Shown: positions 32,979 through 43,389 of the stretch, piece by piece | Layout: each line of letters opens with the position of its first letter | How positions within the stretch are numbered: position 1 is the first letter of the stretch | Assembly (NCBI RefSeq): GCF_964355755.1 | Contig: NC_092670.1 | Location: 19,591,201-19,655,200 of the forward strand | DNA: 64,000 bases | Direction: 5' to 3' | Source of the DNA: Antedon mediterranea | Taxonomy: Eukaryota; Echinodermata; Crinoidea; Comatulida; Antedonidae | Translations under genes and position numbers: made by a program | Notes under the pieces: model-generated | What the model saw: the letters and a program-made list of their open reading frames with translations, nothing else | Told to the model about the DNA's origin: nothing | The model's database searches: none

Positions 32979-34330
32979 CTACTATACTGTATATTTTGTA
33001 AATATGTATACCTTGATGATTTGAAAAAAAAAAGACAAAATGTGAAAAGCTTTTTATAGATTGATGATAAAAAAAAATGATGAAGGATAAGAAGGTTTAG
33101 GTTTAAGTGGTGAAGTGTTTTCATCAAAGCTTTCATATTATAGGTATATACCGTATATATGTAATTTGCACATTCTTACTGCATGTGGAATTTTGAAATG
33201 ATAAAATGGTTAAAAAGAAAAAAAAAAATGTCAAATTTTTTTAATGGATCATTAAACACAAATGTTGTTAAATGATAATGTATGTATAAAAAAATAATAG
33301 AATAAATAATAAGTAAAAAAAAATAATTGAATGAACCCACATAGGAAAAAAAAAGTTAAATGAAACTTTGATGGGTTATACTGTAGATGCAAAAAAGGAT
33401 AATCTGTTGGAAATAAATTTTGTAAACATTTAAAGATAAAAAAAAATCAATGTTAAAGGATGAGGAAAATATAATGTTAACAGTAAAAAGTTAGTAAGTA
33501 ATTAGTATAACCGAGAATATGCATTGTTTAAATGAAAATATGTTTGCATAGATAAACCCAAAGAAAAATAAAATGGGACAAACCCATGGGATGGATTTAT
33601 TAAACATAAACGTATTATAATTGTATGAAATAAATATGCATGTAGATGAAAAAAAACCAAAAACAACTATGTAAGAAAAAATAAGCTTTGTTAATGAAAA
33701 TGTGTTATAGATAATATGTATAAAAAGAGGAAACTATGTAATCAATGTGGTTAAATGATAATGTATGTATAAACAAAATAATATATGGAAATAGTTTTTT
33801 TTTTTTTTTTAAAGAAAATAAGTAAAAAAAAAAAAGTGGAATGAATCCACATAAGAGAAGAAAGTAAAAAAGTTAAATGAAAATTTAAGAAGTTATAGAT
33901 GCAAAAAAGGATCTGCTGGTTTTGTAAACATTAAAGAACAAAAATATTAATATTAATGTTAAAGGATGAGAACAATATTATGTTAACAGTAAACATTTAG
34001 TAAGTAATGAGTATAACAGAGAATATGCATTGTTAAATGAAAATGTGGTAGATGAAAAAAATCAAAAACAACTATGTAAGAAAAAAAATAAGCTTGTTAA
34101 TGAAAATGTGTTACAGATAATATGTTTAAAAAGAGGAAGCTATGTAATCAATGTGATAATATGTAAACAAATGAATAAAACTCTTTAAATAAGTATATGT
34201 ATACAGATGATTAAACAAACATTGTAAATATAATGATATGTATAGTGTATAGTGAAAAATATATGTAAAGAGAACAGTGGTATGGAAATAAAAGTGGGAT
34301 GAACCCACATAAGATAAAAAAAAAAAAAAA
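32857..34330 (+). other. LINE 3' UTR: A-rich, with a 39-T run and an internal duplication
   Basis: The stretch after the ORF2 stop is made of short A runs. A pure T run of about 39 lies at 32940-32978. Two related blocks, about 33235-33560 and 33745-34045, share landmarks such as AAATGATAATGTATGTATAA, GTAGATGCAAAAAAGGAT and TAACAGTAAA. It ends in an A run against the right target duplication. Confidence 0.8.
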
Positions 34331-34360
34331 GAATAACACGAACTTGCTTGTCATCAGCCA
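34331..34360 (-). pseudogene. Displaced start of sulfotransferase-like copy 6
   Basis: On the minus strand this reads ATG then ADDKQVRVI and runs straight into the LINE's A tail. It holds the start codon and first ten codons of the gene whose remainder lies at 26734-27609. The sequence upstream of this ATG (34361 on) is the normal array leader. Confidence 0.9.
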
Positions 34361-35430
34361 TGTTGTAGGCCTATCTATAACATAGGAATATAACACAGTG
34401 CAATTTGGTGCTGAAAAAACTTACATAAGAAATAATACATGATATGCCTATATTATAAAAAACAATATGTTTTACCTGTATTCTTTGCTCAATTTGTAAG
34501 TATAGATATCTTAAATAAAAGCAAGAAAATACACTTTAATATGGCTACTTCCTTGAAGTTTAAGATACAGTAATTAGCCTTTTGTGAAGATAGGCCTATG
34601 TATTGGCTTCCATATAAAAGTAATAACAAAGTCCAATATATTTCAATGGACTCAAGACCCAATAGATAGGTAATCAGGGAAATTACCTTGGTCAATGATA
34701 AATAACAGATAACAGCCGTGATATTTTTTTGTTATAGATGATCTTTATTTTATCATCACCATCGTCTGAGTATTTTCATGTCTGTTTTTAATATATTGAT
34801 TGGTATAAAGAATATAATTTTAAACTAGAGGGTACTCCGAGAGTACAAACCTCCGCGCGCCTATTGTAAAATTCCCCTACATAAAATGTCCCCCGAAAAT
34901 ATATATATTTTTTACATTTTGTATATTAGGTCTAAGTGTAAATAGGCTAACTGCACATTACAAAGTTGTGGATGAGAGTTTGTTGTAATGGTTATGTATC
35001 CAGCCTCTCACAGTTGAGATCTGTGGTTCAAGTCCCACTGTGGTTTTGTTTTTATTATTAGGCCTATAAGTTTGTTTTTGTTTTTTGTGGACATTGATCT
35101 TTGACCGTGACCCTTCAAAATTTAACCACAATTATATGATGAGTCATTGATCATTGTGGCTAAGTTTGGTGAGAATTGGATAAAAATTGTGGTCTCTAGG
35201 CAGTAAAATCATTTTTTGTTAGTTGTGACCTTGACCTATGACCTTTTCCCCTCAAATTCGAACTCGTCAAAACTGTGGCCTCCAGACTGTTCACAGATAC
35301 ACACACAAACACGCACACATACAAACCGCACCAATCAACATACTTGGTCAATTTTCAATTTGGCCAATTAACAAACAGACACACGCGATCGATTACATAT
35401 ACCATTTTGGCGGAGGTAAATTAATAATAA
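34361..35430. repeat. Segmental duplication unit U7, left part
   Basis: Matches 22187-23289 and 24899-26014, with one ~60-bp deletion near 35267 (AACTCGTCAAAACTGTGGCC). It stops exactly where the Helitron begins and continues at 51846. It includes the third copy of the dispersed Helitron-like repeat (34824-35424). No coding region. Confidence 0.9.
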
Positions 35431-35466
35431 CTAGAGGGTTCGCTCGCTTCGCTCGCGACCCTCTAG
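35431..35466 (-). repeat. Helitron 3'-terminal hairpin and CTAG
   Basis: Complementary arms AGAGGGT and ACCCTCT plus CGCTCGC and GCGAGCG pairs form a hairpin against the terminal CTAG. In Helitrons the 3' hairpin signals the end of rolling-circle strand transfer. The same core with compensating arm changes is at 16008-16044. Confidence 0.85.
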
Positions 35467-36214
35467 TGGGTGTACCCGAATGGTCCTCAAAAGCATGAAC
35501 AACGCCTCTGGAAATGGAAGCCCGGGTGACACCTATGCATATGACTGTTGAGTAATGCATCTTTATTTTGTGATGTTTCATGGTGGTCCATAAATTAGGT
35601 ACACCAAAAATATCGCTTCCAGGGTAATATAGCAAATTAGAGTATATTGTTACAGGGAAAATTATAAGGTAACATGGGTATTCTATGTGGGACTGTTGAA
35701 ATGCCATTAGCGTTCTGATGAGGTAGTAAGAATGTTAAATGACATTAGAGGGATGTAGATGGATGGTAACTGAACACACGAAGTTGTTGGTAAAATGTAC
35801 GCGTGTATCGCCTCCTTAAGGAAGGTTGCATTTATTACGAATTTAAACTCTGGTAGGCCTATATCTGAGTGTATGGTACTACTGCACACAGATTTAGCAA
35901 AAGATTACAAATAAAGATGTCACCAACGATAGAAGAACCCACAAAGACCTACAGTAAGTAATATGAAATGTTACAACAACTAAGACGACCCTTTCCTAGA
36001 CTCATGGAAGTTACATCGGTTCAATTGGTACAAAAAAAGTACAATAATGAGGTTATAATAGTGTTTCTAATGAATAATGCACAATCCTGGCATCTGTTTA
36101 TATAAATTACAAAGTGACATTTAGAATACTACTGTTCCTAGCCATTGTGAAGACACAATGTGTCAGGTAGTTTGAGTAATAAGCTTACATGCAAATCACA
36201 ATATTATGTTTCAT
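35467..36214. other. Helitron 3' non-coding region
   Basis: No gene seen. It lies between the RepHel stop and the terminal hairpin and presumably contains the RepHel 3' UTR. Confidence 0.6.
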
Positions 36215-39200
36215 TTACAGTACCTCTTTGTAGACAATATTGGACACTTGGTTCCTGATAACTGCGTGCGGATTGTATATTTTGATGTTGTCTGGGTGGC
36301 CAACTCTGCTTAAAGATACATACAGTTGTCCATGGGTAAAGAACTGTTGGTCCAGAAAAATACCAATTCTGTTTAGTGTTTGACCTTGACTTTTGTTAGA
36401 TGTGATACTGAAGCATACTCGAATAGGAAACTGCTTTCTGGTCAAAACGAAGGGTAGTGTCGGATCATCTGGTGATAATTTAAAACGTGGTATCAATAGG
36501 TTTTTGCCTTTGTGTGGCCCCATAGCAATGGATGCATGGATGACTCTGTCTAGTAGAGTTTTGACTATGTATCTAGCTCCATTGCAGTGTCCATTCTTAG
36601 GGTCTATGTTTCGTAAAAGCATTACTGGAATACCGGGCTTAAGTATTAGCTTGTGAGGAGGTAGGCTAGGCAGGAACAGATCGTTTAAGAATTCTGTTGG
36701 ATATTGGTGTTCTGCCTCGTCTTGTACCGAATCATAGCTGAGATATGTTGTAACTGGTCCGGGAAATAAATTTATTAGGCAGTCATTGACCTTTGTTACA
36801 TTTTCGTTTGTTGGGCATATGATTGCGTTAGAGCAAAGTGTAGTATGGGAAATGTTTTTGGTAATTCCGGGAAATATTTCTTGACAAAATTGCTGTAGCG
36901 AAGTAGCAGTTGAAAAAAAATGGTCTGGTAGGGCGATTGTATCTTTGTCAATTTCCTCCTTTGTACCTTCTCCTATTGAAAGAAGAAGATGTGAAAATTG
37001 GCGAAGTTGATCTACGTTGCCATATGAATGGATAACACGTAAGTTGTCTGTCAATTTAAGCGATTGGATACTCTTCCAAAGGTATGATGTCTTCAGTGTT
37101 GCTTGTAGTATTTCAGCTTTGCCGCCTTTGGGAATCACTGGAAGGATCTGTCGCCAATCGCCTGCTAGGAGGAGAGTTATCCCACCGAATGGTTTATCGT
37201 TGCTCCGTATGTCACGTACTGTACGATCAACTGTTTCAAATACGTGCTTATTGGCCATCGTGACTTCATCAATAACGATAAGTGATGTATCTTTAATTAA
37301 GCATGCCAAAGGTGACTGTATCGAAATATTGCAGGTTGAGTTGTCATTTACTTTTAGTGGGACTTTAAACCGAGAATGGATAGTGCGACCATTTGGTAAG
37401 AGTGTTGCAGCGATACCACTTGTAGCTACAGCAAGTGCAATGAGACCCCGACGTCGTATTTCGGCTAAGATGAGGTTAATGGTGAATGTTTTGCCAGTAC
37501 CACCAGGTGCATCTAAGTGGAAGAGTGTACCTTTTCGGTTGACGGTAGAGTCCACGACAGAATTGTATACATCACGTTGTGGTTTGTTTAGTAGTGGTAG
37601 GTTTGAGTCTAAGATCATTTTCAGCTGACTGTTTTCGTATGTTGTTTCTTCACGTATGACTTGGGATGCGGCATTTGTTTCAGGGTCTGGGGTTGGTAGA
37701 TTGAAGTGTTCTAATGATTTCCCACCTCTTTGAAGGACGTGGTTTATGAGGGTTAAGGCCTCATTGATTTGTGATTGGGTGGGTGTAGTAGTGTGGTCGC
37801 GACGTTGAAAGTCCTCTGTGAGAATCTGTACGTGTCTGTTGAAGAATTGGTTGGGATTACAGGGGACAATGTAAAGCAATATTGTAGCGAATACCTGTCG
37901 GATGGTGTTTCCAAACTGGATAGAAGCAGCTTCTTCCATGGCTTTATCAATTTCACTGTCATCTTCATATAATCCTAAAGCAACACAGGCAGCATGGTTA
38001 GTGTCATATGTTATTCCACTGACAGTGCGAAGATCAATGAAGCTGGTAGGATTTAAAATGTGTAGCAGTAATATGCGAAGGAAATATAGTTCTTTCTGGT
38101 GAGCATTTAAATTTATGACTGGTAACCTGCCGATAGTATCACACAAGTGGTCATTTCTTGAGGTGTGTCGTTTCCGTGGTTGCCATACGTGGTTTGTGTA
38201 TATATATCTGCTTACGATGTTTGGATATATGAGATCCGACGCAGTTTTAGAATTTAAGTCAAAGAATGCGGTTAGCATGGTTTTTTCAGATTTGTTGATA
38301 GCATTCTGCAATCCATTGGAGTCGTCAGGGTTGAAATATCCCATTTGGTCGTGTTCTAAATGGATAGGCAGTTTCTTAACGGCAGGATGTCGTCTGGTGA
38401 GTGGAAACTCGTACAGCCGCCATATAGCTTCTGACGCACTAATATAACGGGCATTTGCAAATGATTCTATTTCATCATGTGCGTCCTCTCCCGACGGTAA
38501 CTTAACCATAACTCTATCGTTTCCCTTGGTGATGTATTTGTATATGTACTTCACTGCCTTGATTGTTGTGACTATTTCGATGTTAATGTGTGCGTTGTAT
38601 TTTAAGGTAAGAATCGGATTGTACGGTACGACAAAGGTGTTGTCGACTGTGTGAGTGGTTGTTCGGCGTTTAACAGTAGCTGTTTGTCCTCCTTCAACGG
38701 GAGACCTTCTGCGATAAATTGCACCTGTGTCTGGACTCATGATGGTGTGAGATCGGAGTGGTTTCGGAAAATGCTTGTCACACTTTATAAGACCTTTGTC
38801 CGTTTTCATGCAGGGTGCTGATATATCGTGGTGGCCGCACGGTCCATGAATCATACAGGTAGTAATAATGTTATGTAAGCGGGGATTGTCCGAGGCGACA
38901 GGTATTTCAGCACATACAATTTTGTCGATGTCCGCTGGATTTCGGGGCTTATCTTCCTTAGCTAGTATGGCAACAATGTGGACATGTGGTAATCCTCTCT
39001 TTTGGAATTCTGTCATAAGTGTGTAGGCAACAATGTTTCCAAGAATGTCTAGTTTAAACAGGTCATCCAAGAAGAACCGGAGCCGGTTGTTAAATGCACG
39101 GTTACAAATGTCCGGTCGGTCTTGTGGCTTTTCACCAGGATGAATGGAGTCGATAATTTCTTGCCACTTTGGATTACATGTAAACGTAATGAAATAATCC

Positions 39201-40534
39201 GGCTTGCCGTACGTCCGCATTAATGCCATTGCGTCTTGGTATTGTTGCGCATACCATCTGGGACTTCCGTAAATTGTAGGTGGAAGCACAATCACTTTTC
39301 CTAAGTTGCGTACATTATCTTGCCTGTTTACTGCGTCAATGAGGCATTTATATTTTTCAGCCCTGAGAACCTTCTGATTGTTGCGAGCCCAGCGAAGTCT
39401 TTGACGCTCTGCCTTTGAGAAAGCATCAACAGCATACTGTTGCATAAGTCGGCGGCATTTTGAAATGGTGTTGAACTGATCTTTACGTGTCTGTAGCCGG
39501 TAGCAGTAATAGTTGGTAGGCGACATCCGTTTGTCATTCTGCAGCTTCATGTCGTCATGGTAACCGTCTGCACCGCGGGGAAACATGATGATATAATGGA
39601 GAGGATCGTATGAACGATGTATGTCATATATCCGTGTGAGCCCACCTCCGCGGAGATGAAGAATAATGTCAGTAGTATTGCATGATTCATTGAGCTGTAA
39701 TACGGCTATTTCATTGGTTTGTGGTAAATTGTATTTTCTGTTATGCCCTGCACTGGGTTTGTTTTTGGTTGACAGTATTAATTTTTTGGAGGACAGGTTT
39801 GGCAATTCAATCACAGATTTCATACTTGCTATGTATGGATTGCTGGTTCGTAGTGTCTCTTGAAGTCCCTTTAGCATAGTTGGGGTTAGATGTGTGGGTG
39901 AATTGGTACACCTTTGGTGAGCCTGTTGGTCTTCTGTCGCGTCATAGAAGTAGAGTTGAGCAAATTTTGGGGATGCTGGTGAGTCAGGAAGTAACGAACC
40001 TATATAGTGATACACTTTACCGTGGACTTTGAATGTCGGCGAATATCCAGGTAGGCGCTCCTCATTAACACCTATTGATGCAAGGGCCATAGCATTGTTG
40101 TATGCTCTGATGTTATTGAGGAATGATTGCTGGTCAAATAGTGTTCTGATATATTCCGGAAGGTCTGGTAGAGAGGGTAAGTCAACCTTTCCTTGTTTGC
40201 AGCAGAATCCTATTGTTTCTTTTTCAAATCGGTATGCCAAGCAATACTGGCATAGGTTATTTTGGTTGAAGAGTCCTTTTGGTTGAAAGTGTTGAATGTG
40301 GTGAGGCACTGTGTTCTCGTTGACATCATAAGTAGTCTGGACAATACCATGTCTTTTTGGACCATAATGAATCATTGGTACGTCTTGAGGCAGAGATTGA
40401 GTACTGCCGGCCGCTGGAGTTAGTTCGGGAGTGGGTAGTACTGGCAGAACTGTTGCTGGCGTATGCTCTACATCGGTAGAACTGGGAAGTAAATAAAAAT
40501 TGAATAAGTCAAATTCACTGTCATTCATTTTCAC
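36215..40534 (-). CDS. Helitron Rep/helicase transposase (RepHel), intact 1439 aa
   Basis: An N-terminal Cys-rich segment (CQYC at 95-98, CC at 111-112) precedes the Helitron-like domain. HUH-type Rep motifs: FITFTCNPKWQEI (about 446), the metal-binding RGLPHVHIV with HxH (about 512), and VKYIYKYITKG with the paired tyrosines (about 658). Pif1-type helicase: Walker A APGGTGKTF (about 1008), Walker B LIVIDEVTM (about 1084), GDWRQILPVI (about 1120), and SNKSQGQTL followed by YVSLSRV near the C-terminus. It nicks and rejoins the transposon strand and unwinds it during rolling-circle transposition. The frame is uninterrupted; the ATG at 40534 is upstream of all domains. No OTU, RPA or endonuclease module is fused. 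Confidence 0.96.
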   Translation of the reverse strand: MKMNDSEFDLFNFYLLPSSTDVEHTPATVLPVLPTPELTPAAGSTQSLPQDVPMIHYGPKRHGIVQTTYDVNENTVPHHIQHFQPKGLFNQNNLCQYCLAYRFEKETIGFCCKQGKVDLPSLPDLPEYIRTLFDQQSFLNNIRAYNNAMALASIGVNEERLPGYSPTFKVHGKVYHYIGSLLPDSPASPKFAQLYFYDATEDQQAHQRCTNSPTHLTPTMLKGLQETLRTSNPYIASMKSVIELPNLSSKKLILSTKNKPSAGHNRKYNLPQTNEIAVLQLNESCNTTDIILHLRGGGLTRIYDIHRSYDPLHYIIMFPRGADGYHDDMKLQNDKRMSPTNYYCYRLQTRKDQFNTISKCRRLMQQYAVDAFSKAERQRLRWARNNQKVLRAEKYKCLIDAVNRQDNVRNLGKVIVLPPTIYGSPRWYAQQYQDAMALMRTYGKPDYFITFTCNPKWQEIIDSIHPGEKPQDRPDICNRAFNNRLRFFLDDLFKLDILGNIVAYTLMTEFQKRGLPHVHIVAILAKEDKPRNPADIDKIVCAEIPVASDNPRLHNIITTCMIHGPCGHHDISAPCMKTDKGLIKCDKHFPKPLRSHTIMSPDTGAIYRRRSPVEGGQTATVKRRTTTHTVDNTFVVPYNPILTLKYNAHINIEIVTTIKAVKYIYKYITKGNDRVMVKLPSGEDAHDEIESFANARYISASEAIWRLYEFPLTRRHPAVKKLPIHLEHDQMGYFNPDDSNGLQNAINKSEKTMLTAFFDLNSKTASDLIYPNIVSRYIYTNHVWQPRKRHTSRNDHLCDTIGRLPVINLNAHQKELYFLRILLLHILNPTSFIDLRTVSGITYDTNHAACVALGLYEDDSEIDKAMEEAASIQFGNTIRQVFATILLYIVPCNPNQFFNRHVQILTEDFQRRDHTTTPTQSQINEALTLINHVLQRGGKSLEHFNLPTPDPETNAASQVIREETTYENSQLKMILDSNLPLLNKPQRDVYNSVVDSTVNRKGTLFHLDAPGGTGKTFTINLILAEIRRRGLIALAVATSGIAATLLPNGRTIHSRFKVPLKVNDNSTCNISIQSPLACLIKDTSLIVIDEVTMANKHVFETVDRTVRDIRSNDKPFGGITLLLAGDWRQILPVIPKGGKAEILQATLKTSYLWKSIQSLKLTDNLRVIHSYGNVDQLRQFSHLLLSIGEGTKEEIDKDTIALPDHFFSTATSLQQFCQEIFPGITKNISHTTLCSNAIICPTNENVTKVNDCLINLFPGPVTTYLSYDSVQDEAEHQYPTEFLNDLFLPSLPPHKLILKPGIPVMLLRNIDPKNGHCNGARYIVKTLLDRVIHASIAMGPHKGKNLLIPRFKLSPDDPTLPFVLTRKQFPIRVCFSITSNKSQGQTLNRIGIFLDQQFFTHGQLYVSLSRVGHPDNIKIYNPHAVIRNQVSNIVYKEVL

Positions 40535-40896
40535 TACCTCATGTTGTATGTGGAATGAAAAAGAAATTGTAGCCTAATGTTAAAGTGGTATCGTTCCTGT
40601 AACTGTCTCAGTATTAGTAATGTTTTGTTATTGTCATAAGATCGTCATCGTGCGTCAGCGTCGGCATCATCGTAGTCATCGTCATTATTATTGTTATTAT
40701 TGTTACTTTTTATCTCCATTGTTTCTATTATTATTGTTATTGGGAATGAAGACGATCGATGTTCTATAAAATGTTGGTAGGCAATACAAAACTGAGTGAA
40801 GGCATGTTGAAGTTATGAAAGTAATGCTTTATTGATACCGTACAATCAATCACATTAAGAAAGGTAATCAAGGAAAGTGTCTATAATGCATTTCTA

Positions 40897-41364
40897 CTAA
40901 GTTGATGTATGGCCTTTTTTGTGCTTGACCAGCCTCCGTTTTTTAGGCTTCATAGTTTTCTTGGGTGTTTCTTGTCTTTCCAGCAAGTCCACAGACTTCA
41001 AAAATGGTTCGTCGTCGCTGTCTGTACTAAAAAAGTCCAGTTCAATAGGTGTTGCTCTAGGTCTAATTTGTGGTGGCTTTGGTGGGTCCGTTTGTTTACT
41101 TGGTGAAGGGGTTATTGGTGAGGTTGACAGGGACATCTGAAAGTTAAGCTTCTTATTGGTAGCTGTTAGCTGCCGCACCTGGCGCTGAAGTTGTTCAATT
41201 TCTGTAGCCTGCGACGATATCATTGACACACATTCCTCCAATGTTTTATCTATCTGCATTCCAAGAAGATCCGCGTGTTGTCGCATGGAGGGTGGTGTGT
41301 TCTGTAACAGCAGGATTTTATAAGATTTCGTACACGTAATTTTCATTAACAGTTCCTGTGCCAT
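40897..41364 (-). CDS. Putative second Helitron protein, coiled coil plus basic tail (155 aa)
   Basis: Start chosen at the ATG at 41364 (MAQELLMKITCTKSYKILLL) because a good splice acceptor (CCTTTCAG, 41373-41380) lies just upstream; the frame open to 41427 would cross it. A leucine/glutamine-rich heptad-like stretch (ATEIEQLQRQVRQLTATNKK) suggests a coiled coil. It is followed by a Pro/Ser-rich linker, an acidic patch (DFFSTDSDDEPFL) and a basic tail (KPKKRRLVKHKKGH) resembling a nuclear-localisation or DNA-binding segment. It lies 5' of RepHel in the same orientation, 362 bp away. Function unknown; an accessory transposition protein or a captured gene fragment are both possible. Confidence 0.55.
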   Translation of the reverse strand: MAQELLMKITCTKSYKILLLQNTPPSMRQHADLLGMQIDKTLEECVSMISSQATEIEQLQRQVRQLTATNKKLNFQMSLSTSPITPSPSKQTDPPKPPQIRPRATPIELDFFSTDSDDEPFLKSVDLLERQETPKKTMKPKKRRLVKHKKGHTST

Positions 41365-41372
41365 ATTCGTAA

Positions 41373-42850
41373 CTGAAAGGAATAAATAAGTATAATTGTA
41401 TGACAAATAGTAAAATAATAAATACACACTGCGTAATGCTTATAATTATATTAATATTATGCATACAGTTATGATTTGAAGAGACATTGGTATACTATTG
41501 AATTGTCGAAAAAACTATATAGGCCTAAGTCTTAAACTACCGTATATGGTAGGCTATGGCGTTGCGTTAATCGATACATACACGTACTTTACATCAGCGT
41601 AATATAAATATGTATTTGTCAATTAGGCCTATACCAATAAAGCAATATCTTCCATGTGAATAGCTTGAATGAATGTTGCTGTGAGGAAGATGACTAAACT
41701 AAACATGGTTAAAGTTAGCCTACTTCAAAATGTGACATAAAAATAAATAAACTTACCCAGAATGTGGAAAACGATTTATAATTTGTGTGGAGATTTAGTT
41801 GTTTAGCATGCAGTTGGCCTAGTCGTAGTGTCGTAGTGAGTTCGTTACTGTGAATCCAAAAGCGTCGTGGTAATAGCGAATTGCGGTCAGTGTGTGACTG
41901 TGACTTCAAAAAGTCTGACCTTCTCCAGGGTGTGACAGGGTGACATAGATTTGTACTCAAAAGTGTCACAATCCAGGAATGAATTATTAAACTCGGAATA
42001 TAAGTTGTAAATCGTCTGTGTAGTGTTTGTACAAATTCGGTGAAAACGTTGTATTAATGACAGCACACAGACATTGAACTATGTGTTGGAAAAATTAAAC
42101 AGGTTTTTGGCGATGTCTCATGTGGACCGCGGTTTACGTCTGTGTATGACCAGTGAAGAGCTAAATTATAATACTGCAACCACTAAAAAATACTAATTTT
42201 ACTGAAAGGTCTATTGTGTATAGTTGTAATACGTTATACTTTTCCCCTTCCAGATTATTTTGTACAATCAGACCAATAGTACACTGCTCAGATCAGAAAA
42301 AAAGTAATACATATTTTGAAACAGCCATAATTATGTTCATTGTATCCAAATATTATTTAGAATTACATTAAATATAGATACGTGTCAACCGCTAGTCCAT
42401 ATGATACCTTCACTTGACTTTATTAGTATAATCAGTGTGCGTTGTACGTAGGCCTATAATTGATCTTAGAAGTGGGTAACAGTATGGGTTGATATGTATT
42501 GCACTTAACGGTAAGATTGTATTTTCATTAAATAGTTTTGAATGTTTTTTTAAAAATAATTTCTGGTTAAAGATAATTTGGCAAAAGAAATGAATGCTAT
42601 CAAACTTACCGGTTTCGTGCTTTGCGTGTCCATCGTTGTCTTCGGTAGTAGACGTTAAACGTAGTTGATGTTTTCTTTATCTTGGGCATAGTGTAATCAG
42701 TAAAATTAAAAAATGTACGAATAGAGAACAATATAGGCTAATTATTATATTCGGTCTTCCGGCGAATGAGTGAATGAATGAATGATTTGAACCTGTACTG
42801 AAAATAAGTTTGGTAAGATGCGAAATGTATACCAATTATGATTGATTATG
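41373..42850 (-). other. Helitron 5' leader region with candidate splice donors
   Basis: No clear coding gene. Strong minus-strand donors are seen at 41760 (TTCTGG followed by GTAAGT) and at 42609 (AAACCG followed by GTAAGT), with the acceptor at 41373. The exon ending at 42610 has a short frame starting MDTQSTKP, which does not join in frame to the 155-aa protein. These look like untranslated or alternative first exons of the Helitron transcripts. Confidence 0.45.
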
Positions 42851-43361
42851 TCCCCTGTCAGTGTTGATGTATGGACACTTGACAGCAATCGGTGGTATAG
42901 GAAAGTAAAGGGGAAAAAAGTCACTCAATAGATGTAATTAAAAATAATATACATTAATTATAATGTAATGATGTAAAAACTTTACAACAATTGGTATTAA
43001 TGCAAATAATATAATTGTAAAGAACAGTAGGCCTATATGTATAATATATTATATTATTATATATATTATCTGAACGAATAGACACAGGAGGAAACCGTTA
43101 ATAGGGGTCATCAATCACTGAAACAGTCTCTAACGTGACCGTACCAAGAGACCAAAGGCATAGTTTATCAAAGTGGGTGACTGTCCCCTGTCAGTGTTGA
43201 TGTATGGACACTTGACAGCAATCGGTGGTATAGGAAAGTAAAGGGGAAAAAAGTCACTCAATAGATGTAATTAAAAATAATATACATTAATTATAATGTA
43301 ATGATGTAAAAACTTTACAACAATTGGTATTAATGCAAATAATAAAATTGTAAAGAACAGT
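42850..43361. repeat. Tandem duplication that preserves the empty site of the nested element
   Basis: About 330 bp starting GTCCCCTGTCAGTGTTGATG occurs at 42851-43181 and again from 43185, the second copy being interrupted at 43361 by the element 43362-49710 and resuming at 49711. The first copy reads AGAACAGTAGGCC without interruption at 43021-43033. Confidence 0.9.
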
Positions 43362-43389
43362 CCCAGTGGGCACAGAACATAATTTCAAC

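Larger units (their letters stand above)
27610..34330 (+). mobile_element. Full-length two-ORF non-LTR retrotransposon, L1/Tx1-like
   Basis: 6.72 kb between target-site duplications of at least 13 bp, with a 3' A run. It has a 210-bp 5' UTR, a gag-like ORF1 (27820-29055), a 120-bp spacer, ORF2 with apurinic endonuclease plus reverse transcriptase (29176-32856), and an unusually long A-rich 3' UTR (1.47 kb). Both frames are open. It is inserted into sulfotransferase copy 6 in the opposite orientation. Integrity and clean duplications suggest a young, perhaps still mobile, copy. Confidence 0.93.

Noticed and set aside
37017-37628. 203-codon forward frame within the RepHel gene
   Set aside because: Antisense shadow of the helicase domain; no domain of its own.
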